DNA from: Desulfobacteraceae bacterium
GTDB taxonomy: Bacteria; Desulfobacterota; Desulfobacteria; Desulfobacterales; Desulfobacteraceae
Assembly: GCA_024225635.1 (NCBI GenBank)
Contig: JAAEMK010001130.1
Span: 1 to 37,823 of the forward strand
Length of the DNA stretch: 37,823 nt
Direction of reading: 5' to 3'
In this document: one piece after another, positions 33,714-37,823 of the stretch
Layout of the letters: every line of letters begins with the position of its first letter
How positions within the stretch are numbered: the stretch's first letter is position 1
Notes under the pieces: model-generated
Told to the model about the DNA's origin: nothing
The model's database searches: none
The model's input: the letters and a program-made list of their open reading frames with translations, nothing else
Position numbers and translations under genes: made by a program

Positions 33714-34679
33714 ATGATAGATCCGAAATCGGAAGCAAAATTTAACAACCAGGCAGAGATGCTTGCCAACAAGGCAAAGAAACAGTTTAAGCACCTGCGC
33801 AAGCGGTTCAAGAAACAGAACATCGATATTTTCAGGCTCTACGACTGGGATATCCCCGAGATCAGAGCGGTGGTGGACTGGTACGCAGGCCATCTCGTCA
33901 TCGCCGAGTACACACGAAAACACACGGTTCCGGAATGGCTTCCCATCATGGGCAAGGCCCTTGCCGCCGCCCTGGACGTGCCCATGGAAAAGGTTCACCT
34001 CAAGGAGAGACGGGTGGGAAAACAGGACGGCCACCGGTATGAGCGGCTCGACCACACCAACGCCAGGATCGTCATGAACGAACGGGACCTGAAGTTCCAC
34101 ATCAACCCCTATGACTATGTTGACACAGGGCTTTTTTCCGACCACCGGAACACACGAATGATGGTGAGGGAGATGGCGGACGGCAAGGATTTTCTCAACC
34201 TTTACTGCTACACGGGCTCGTTCTCCTGCTATGCAGCAAAGGGCGGAGCCCGCACCACCACATCCGTGGACCGCTCAGAAACAGCCGTCACCTGGGCCCG
34301 GGAAAACATGGAACTGAACGCCCTCGGGGCGGAAACCAATATGCTTGTCCAAGCCCCCACCTTTGAGTTCCTGGAACAAGCCGCAGCGGAAAACCGCACC
34401 TTTGACCTGGCCGTGGTGGACCCCCCCTCGTTTTCCACCTCCAGGGACAATGGCGAGGAGTTTGACATCGCAAGGCACCACCCCAGACTGCTCAGGGCCG
34501 TGGTCAGGCTGATGCGCCCCGGCTCCACCATATTCTTCTCCACCAACCACCAGAACTTCAACCCCAAGATGGACGGGCTTGGCGTCACGGAAGCCGTTGA
34601 GATCACCAGCCAAACCATCCCCGAAGACTACCGGAGCAAGAAGAAAACCATCCACCGCTGCTGGAAAATACGGGTATAA
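33714..34679 (+). CDS. Class I SAM-dependent 23S rRNA methyltransferase, RlmK-like
   Basis: A 321-aa methyltransferase corresponding to the RlmK (C-terminal) half of E. coli RlmKL, which makes m7G2069 in 23S rRNA. The substrate-interacting N-terminal part (FKHLRKRFKKQNIDIFRLYDWDIPE) precedes the conserved DTGLFSDHRNTRMMV. The SAM motif I is LNLYCYTGSFSCYAA, the acidic residue after strand 2 is in SVDRSETA, and the catalytic motif is VVDPPSFS. The ATG at 33714 lies 13 nt after AAGGAG (33695-33700), a long spacing, but the promoter position excludes a start further upstream. RlmI-type m5C enzymes are the alternative, but they have a PUA domain that is absent here. Confidence 0.85.
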   Translation: MIDPKSEAKFNNQAEMLANKAKKQFKHLRKRFKKQNIDIFRLYDWDIPEIRAVVDWYAGHLVIAEYTRKHTVPEWLPIMGKALAAALDVPMEKVHLKERRVGKQDGHRYERLDHTNARIVMNERDLKFHINPYDYVDTGLFSDHRNTRMMVREMADGKDFLNLYCYTGSFSCYAAKGGARTTTSVDRSETAVTWARENMELNALGAETNMLVQAPTFEFLEQAAAENRTFDLAVVDPPSFSTSRDNGEEFDIARHHPRLLRAVVRLMRPGSTIFFSTNHQNFNPKMDGLGVTEAVEITSQTIPEDYRSKKKTIHRCWKIRV

Positions 34680-34709
34680 CCAATAGGAAACCAAATAAAG
34701 ATATTTGCA

Positions 34710-34751
34710 AAACCGGGGGAAGCGGATTGTAAAAATCCTGTCTCCCGGTTT
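34710..34751 (+). terminator. Inverted repeat after the rRNA methyltransferase gene
   Basis: AAACCGGG (34710-34717) and CCCGGTTT (34744-34751) are perfect 8-bp arms with further G/C pairing inward. The right arm overlaps the -35 box of the next promoter, so the structure may both end the upstream transcript and touch control of the downstream gene. Confidence 0.45.
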
Positions 34752-34778
34752 GACATTGCCGTGGAATCTTTTTACTAT
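34750..34778 (+). promoter_or_regulatory. Strong sigma-70 promoter of the DUF2959-hisD operon
   Basis: Perfect TTGACA (34750-34755), 17-nt spacer, TACTAT (34773-34778). The predicted start is near 34785, giving a 5' UTR of about 37 nt with AAGGAG at 34811-34816. Confidence 0.8.
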
Positions 34779-34821
34779 TGACCACCATTTTTCAAAAAAA
34801 CACAACCGACAAGGAGAAAGC

Positions 34822-35487
34822 ATGAACACACGATATCTGCCAAGGTTTTACCCGTTGATCATCGCGGCCCTGTTTTCCATGGTCCTGGGGGCGTGTTCCA
34901 GCACCTATTACAACGCCATGGAGAAAATAGGCATCCACAAGCGGGACATCCTGGTGGACCGGGTGGAAAAGGCGCGGGACTCCCAGTCCGATGCCCAGGA
35001 GCAGTTCAAAAGCGCCCTGGAGCAGTTCGGCTCCGTGGTGAACCTGGAGCAGACCGAGCTAAAGACCGCCTATGAACGGGTGAATGCCGCCTATGAAGAC
35101 AGTGAAGCGGCGGCAAACGAGGTTTCCGCCCGCATCGACAAGGTGGAGGCCGTGGCCGAGGCCCTGTTTGACGAATGGGCCGAAGAACTCGAGCTGTACC
35201 AGAATCCTGAACTGAAAAGATCCAGCCGCAGGCAGCTCAACCAGACAAAATCCCGCTACCGCTCCATGCTCGCCGTCATGCACAAGGCCGAAAAAAGCAT
35301 GGAGCCCGTGCTCAAGACCTTCAGGGACAATGCCCTGTTCCTCAAGCACAACCTCAACGCCCAGGCCATCGGCTCCCTGCGCTATGAGTTCGCGGACCTT
35401 CAGAAACGAATCAACCGGCTGATCAAGGAGATGAACACCTCCATTGAATCCTCCAATAAATTCATAGACGAACTGACCAAGAGTTGA
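34822..35487 (+). CDS. DUF2959-family lipoprotein
   Basis: A 221-aa exported lipoprotein: signal peptide with lipobox (SMVLGACSS, Cys24), then an almost entirely helical, charged coiled-coil body. Its beginning, YYNAMEKIGIHKRDILVDRVEKARDSQ in pattern, is the hallmark of DUF2959, a family of unknown function in proteobacteria. ATG 34822 has AAGGAG (34811-34816) 5 nt upstream. It is expressed from its own strong promoter and shares a transcript with hisD (28-nt gap, no terminator seen). The helical lipoprotein could be an envelope spacer or scaffold, but nothing shows this. Confidence 0.85.
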   Translation: MNTRYLPRFYPLIIAALFSMVLGACSSTYYNAMEKIGIHKRDILVDRVEKARDSQSDAQEQFKSALEQFGSVVNLEQTELKTAYERVNAAYEDSEAAANEVSARIDKVEAVAEALFDEWAEELELYQNPELKRSSRRQLNQTKSRYRSMLAVMHKAEKSMEPVLKTFRDNALFLKHNLNAQAIGSLRYEFADLQKRINRLIKEMNTSIESSNKFIDELTKS

Positions 35488-35515
35488 CCCTTTACCCATA
35501 CAGGAAACAGAAAAG

Positions 35516-36814
35516 ATGAAGATCTACACCTACCCCTCCGACGAGGGAGAAAAGCGCGTTTGCGACACCATAGAGAGGGGCCTGGGATTCAGCCCCGACG
35601 ATTACAAGGCGGTCGAAGCCTATATAGAAGATGTCAAGAAACGGGGCGACCAGGCCCTGGTGGAGTACACCAACCGGTTCGACTCCCCCCATGTGACCCC
35701 CGGCACCCTGAAGGTGACAAAGGAAGAGATCGAAAAGGCCAAAGAGCTGGTGGACCCGGATTTTACCAAGGCCCTGGACCGGGCCGTGGACCAGCTTGAA
35801 ACCTTCCACTCACGGCAACGCCAGAACTCCTGGATCGACACCCCCAGGGACGGTGTCATGGTGGGCCAGATGGTCAGGCCCGTGGACGCCGCCGGCATCT
35901 ACGCCCCGGGAGCAACGGGCGGCAAGACCCCCCTGGTCAGTTCCGTACTCATGGGCGGCATTCCCGCCAGGGTGGCCGGGGTCCGGTCCCGCACCCTAAT
36001 GACCCCGCCCATGGCGGACGGCACCATCAACCCCTACATCCTGGCCGCAGCCGACCGTGTGGGCATCACCGACATCTTCAAGGCGGGAAGCGCCTGGGCC
36101 ATCGCTGGCCTGGCCTATGGCACCGCCACCGTTCCCAAGGTGGACGTCATCGTGGGTCCGGGCAACATCTGGGTGACCTTGGCCAAGAAGATCGTCTCGG
36201 GCACCGTCGGCATCGACATGATCGCAGGCCCAAGCGAGATCCTGATCATCGCGGACAAGGACGCCAACCCGGATTACCTTGCGGCGGATCTTTTGTCCCA
36301 GGCAGAGCACGATCCCCTGGCATCCGCCATCCTGGTCACCGACTCCATGGAGATCGCAAACGCGACAAGCAAAGCCCTGGACACCCAGATAAAGGCGCTG
36401 TCGCGACAGGAGATCGCCCAAAGCTCCATCGACGACTTCGGCGCCATCATGGTGGTCCCGGACATGGACACGGCCATCGACCTTGCCAACCGCCTCGCCC
36501 CGGAACACCTGGAGCTCATGGTGGACAACCCCTTTGAGAAGGTGGGCAAGATCCGGAACGCGGGCGCTGTTTTCCTCGGCCCCTACACCCCGGAACCCAT
36601 GGGCGATTACATCGCAGGCCCCAACCACGTTCTGCCCACCGCTGGCACGGCCCGGTTCTCCTCCGCCCTGAGCGTGGATAACTTCACTAAAAAGATGAGC
36701 CTCATCAACTACTCCAAAGAGGCCTTTGACAAGGAGGCCGGGGATGTGATGGTCCTGGCCGAGATCGAGGGCCTGGACGCCCATGCCAACTCCGTCCGTG
36801 TAAGAACAAAGTAA
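35516..36814 (+). CDS. hisD: Histidinol dehydrogenase
   Basis: A 432-aa HisD, which oxidises L-histidinol to L-histidine in two NAD-dependent steps, the last reactions of histidine synthesis. It shows PVDAAGIYAPGATGGKTPLVSSVLMGGIPA, GPGNIWVTLAKK, and IDMIAGPSEILIIAD in the nucleotide-binding part. The zinc ligands are Gln and His of LLSQAEHDPLA, Asp in MGDYIAGPNHVLPT, and His in GLDAHANSVRVR near the C-terminus; the catalytic-site histidine pair is in LAPEHLELM and GPNHVLPT. AGGAAA precedes the ATG. It is separated from other his genes, and a DUF2959 lipoprotein gene precedes it, an unusual pairing. Some HisD paralogues act on other amino alcohols, so a non-histidine role cannot be excluded. 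Confidence 0.9.
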   Translation: MKIYTYPSDEGEKRVCDTIERGLGFSPDDYKAVEAYIEDVKKRGDQALVEYTNRFDSPHVTPGTLKVTKEEIEKAKELVDPDFTKALDRAVDQLETFHSRQRQNSWIDTPRDGVMVGQMVRPVDAAGIYAPGATGGKTPLVSSVLMGGIPARVAGVRSRTLMTPPMADGTINPYILAAADRVGITDIFKAGSAWAIAGLAYGTATVPKVDVIVGPGNIWVTLAKKIVSGTVGIDMIAGPSEILIIADKDANPDYLAADLLSQAEHDPLASAILVTDSMEIANATSKALDTQIKALSRQEIAQSSIDDFGAIMVVPDMDTAIDLANRLAPEHLELMVDNPFEKVGKIRNAGAVFLGPYTPEPMGDYIAGPNHVLPTAGTARFSSALSVDNFTKKMSLINYSKEAFDKEAGDVMVLAEIEGLDAHANSVRVRTK

Positions 36815-36834
36815 CCTCCAATTTCCAAAACCAC

Positions 36835-36863
36835 CCCTTGTCCCGGCACCCCCGGGACAAGGG
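36835..36863 (+). terminator. Strong hairpin after hisD
   Basis: CCCTTGTCCCGG (36835-36846) and CCGGGACAAGGG (36852-36863) form a perfect 12-bp stem with a 5-nt loop (CACCC), 20 nt after the hisD stop. There is no T-run, but it probably marks the operon's end. GC-rich DNA stops here; an AT-rich stretch of about 220 bp without a gene leads to 37083. Confidence 0.55.
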
Positions 36864-37082
36864 TCACTGCCCGCCAAATCCGTTCTGAGGGAATTCCGGA
36901 GACACTTTACGTAATACTGCATGCACTTTCAAAGAAAAGTAAGGTGCCCCCTGATTAGACATCAAGACAAAAACGTTGAGATCCTAACAAGACGGAATAT
37001 AGTTTAGGCGATAACTTACTTGAAACCCACCGATTGATAAACGCTATTGTTTTGACATATCAATAACATTCGGAGGTTAAAA

Positions 37083-37505
37083 ATGGCCGTAAGATTAATA
37101 TTTCATGGAGGGACGAGAGAAACAAAAGCAAATGGGAAAGTGCGCCCAATAGGGTTGGCACATAATGGAGCTTTCTTTGCAGCCGCGAGAAACGTTGAAC
37201 GAGATTATAAAACCGGAGATTCAAACGATGAAATAAAACTAATAAAAATTTCAACCGCTGCAAGTATGGTGGCTCAAATTAACGCAATGAAAACAAACAA
37301 CGTAAAATCATTTGACGTATTGTCCCATGGAACTCCCTACTCGCTGAATTTTTCTGTAAAAGAAAATGATAATTGCGGCCTGGTAACGGGGTTAATCGCC
37401 AAAGGATTACTGTCACTTTATTATTCATCCTGGGAAGAAGGCATTTATAGTTTTTCGGCCTGGTTCAATAATGGCCATTTCAGGGTAACAAAGAAACAGC
37501 GATAG
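37083..37505 (+). CDS. Hypothetical protein, possibly truncated by an insertion sequence
   Basis: A 140-aa protein with a good Shine-Dalgarno (GGAGG 37072-37076, 6 nt spacing). I do not recognise the family. It begins with a strand and LIFHGGTRETK, has a middle segment FDVLSHGTPYSLNFS, and contains no signal peptide or membrane helix. The SHG-type strand-loop is reminiscent of caspase-like or DUF4347-like domains, but this is weak. The tail (AWFNNGHFRVTKKQR) looks different, and the TAG stop abuts a TGTCCC sequence that is probably the end of an insertion sequence, so the native C-terminus may be lost. AT-rich composition unlike hisD suggests horizontal acquisition. Effector, toxin or defence roles are open. 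Confidence 0.55.
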   Translation: MAVRLIFHGGTRETKANGKVRPIGLAHNGAFFAAARNVERDYKTGDSNDEIKLIKISTAASMVAQINAMKTNNVKSFDVLSHGTPYSLNFSVKENDNCGLVTGLIAKGLLSLYYSSWEEGIYSFSAWFNNGHFRVTKKQR

Positions 37506-37558
37506 TGTCCCATTTTAAATGGGCTGGTAAAGATGCTACGAATTAAATTCAGGCGGTC
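37506..37558. mobile_element. Probable terminal region of an insertion sequence
   Basis: TGTCCC begins directly after the stop of the preceding gene. It is followed by a perfect palindrome CCCATTT-T-AAATGGG (37509-37523), then about 35 nt up to the transposase stop codon. Its position at the 3' side of a transposase gene fits an IS terminus; the other end is outside the window, so the inverted repeat cannot be confirmed. Confidence 0.4.
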
Positions 37559-37822
37559 TCAGGCAGCTTTCTGAAAACGATCAAACCCAAGCGACTCCAA
37601 CCAGTGCGGTTGAGCTTTTCCTGTCATGATTTCAAAAGGGCTGAGGCCCACGCGTTTAGGATTTTCGCTGCGCATGAAACGACGGTGGTTTAGAAAAAAA
37701 CGAAGAAGCTCCAGGTAATCATTACCGATATGACGGCGCAGAAAAAAATAGTTCCGTAAACGGCTATTCAAATTTTCCACCAGAGAACTGGCCCTTGGTG
37801 TATCAGCCAAAATCTCCTGTAC
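37559..37822 (-). CDS. Transposase (DDE integrase-core type), C-terminal part, runs off the window
   Basis: The minus-strand frame is open to the edge and encodes 87 residues. It contains ADTPRASSLVENLNSRLRNYF, where the glutamate of SLVEN would be the last residue of the DDE triad. It continues with LRRHIGNDYLELLRFFLNHRRF and ends VGLSPFEIMTGKAQPHWLE then LGF. This end resembles rve-like integrase-core transposases of several IS families; the family cannot be fixed without the N-terminus. The frame appears intact within the window. Confidence 0.75.
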   Translation of the reverse strand, partial: VQEILADTPRASSLVENLNSRLRNYFFLRRHIGNDYLELLRFFLNHRRFMRSENPKRVGLSPFEIMTGKAQPHWLESLGFDRFQKAA

Positions 37823-37823
37823 A

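Noticed and set aside
37052-37057. TTGACA as a -35 box for the 37083 gene
   Set aside because: A 17-nt spacer would place the -10 box on the Shine-Dalgarno sequence and start transcription inside the gene.

Overview
The window looks like chromosomal DNA of a Gram-negative anaerobe, most likely a sulfate-reducing Desulfobacterota (Desulfobacterales-like). This is inferred from the gene mix: a non-pyrrolysine MttB-family methyltransferase, a tungsten-type aldehyde ferredoxin oxidoreductase, a PAS sensor with a four-cysteine tail, a very large hybrid histidine kinase, and a multihaem cytochrome remnant. No 16S or other taxonomic marker is present. Most of the window is GC-rich, well-packed core-type DNA. 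Patches at about 1-3.6 kb, 11.1-12.85 kb and 36.9-37.8 kb are AT-richer and carry mobile-element fragments, broken genes and toxin-like genes.

Layout. 1-3.3 kb is accessory: the tail of an IS200/IS605 transposase with terminal hairpins, a type VI secretion amidase effector (Tae4 family) overlapping a membrane-anchored protein that is probably its immunity partner, a FadL-type outer-membrane porin bracketed by two identical 21-bp direct repeats, and a GNAT acetyltransferase that seems to have lost its 5' end at the second repeat. 3.6-5.1 kb holds an MttB-family methyltransferase with a TPR-like N-terminal extension, preceded by a possible sigma-54 promoter. 5.3-11.1 kb (minus strand) is an iron/siderophore-type module: AraC/PchR-like regulator, TonB-dependent receptor, RND-superfamily exporter. 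11.1-12.5 kb is a graveyard: a one-haem cytochrome fragment, a lipoprotein and a frameshifted HNH-type protein.

12.85-18.4 kb is a complete dipeptide/oligopeptide ABC importer (dppABCDF order), with an orphan chemoreceptor tail directly downstream. It is followed by a PAS-PAS protein, an aldehyde ferredoxin oxidoreductase, a convergent LysR regulator and the mtnN-luxS pair, which detoxifies S-adenosylhomocysteine and yields the AI-2 precursor. 24.6-33.4 kb (minus strand) holds a secreted lipoprotein subtilase and a tightly overlapping signalling operon: 1371-aa hybrid kinase with three receiver domains, CheR methyltransferase, and a receiver-GGDEF diguanylate cyclase. The protease and the cyclase, which are unrelated, both end in the same six residues (GSGLAY) because a copy of one interspersed repeat forms each 3' end.

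33.7-36.8 kb (plus strand) carries an RlmK-like rRNA methyltransferase, a DUF2959 lipoprotein and hisD, with two good sigma-70 promoters. The right edge has an unrecognised 140-aa gene whose stop codon touches a probable insertion-sequence end, followed by the C-terminal part of its transposase, which runs off the window.

The most unusual signals are: (1) the Tae4 effector with an unfamiliar candidate immunity protein; (2) two different short-repeat families, each bracketing one gene as direct repeats and, in one case, supplying protein C-termini; (3) the kinase-CheR-diguanylate cyclase operon without a visible CheB; and (4) the frameshifted HNH gene beside a lipoprotein. No tRNA, rRNA or CRISPR array was seen.
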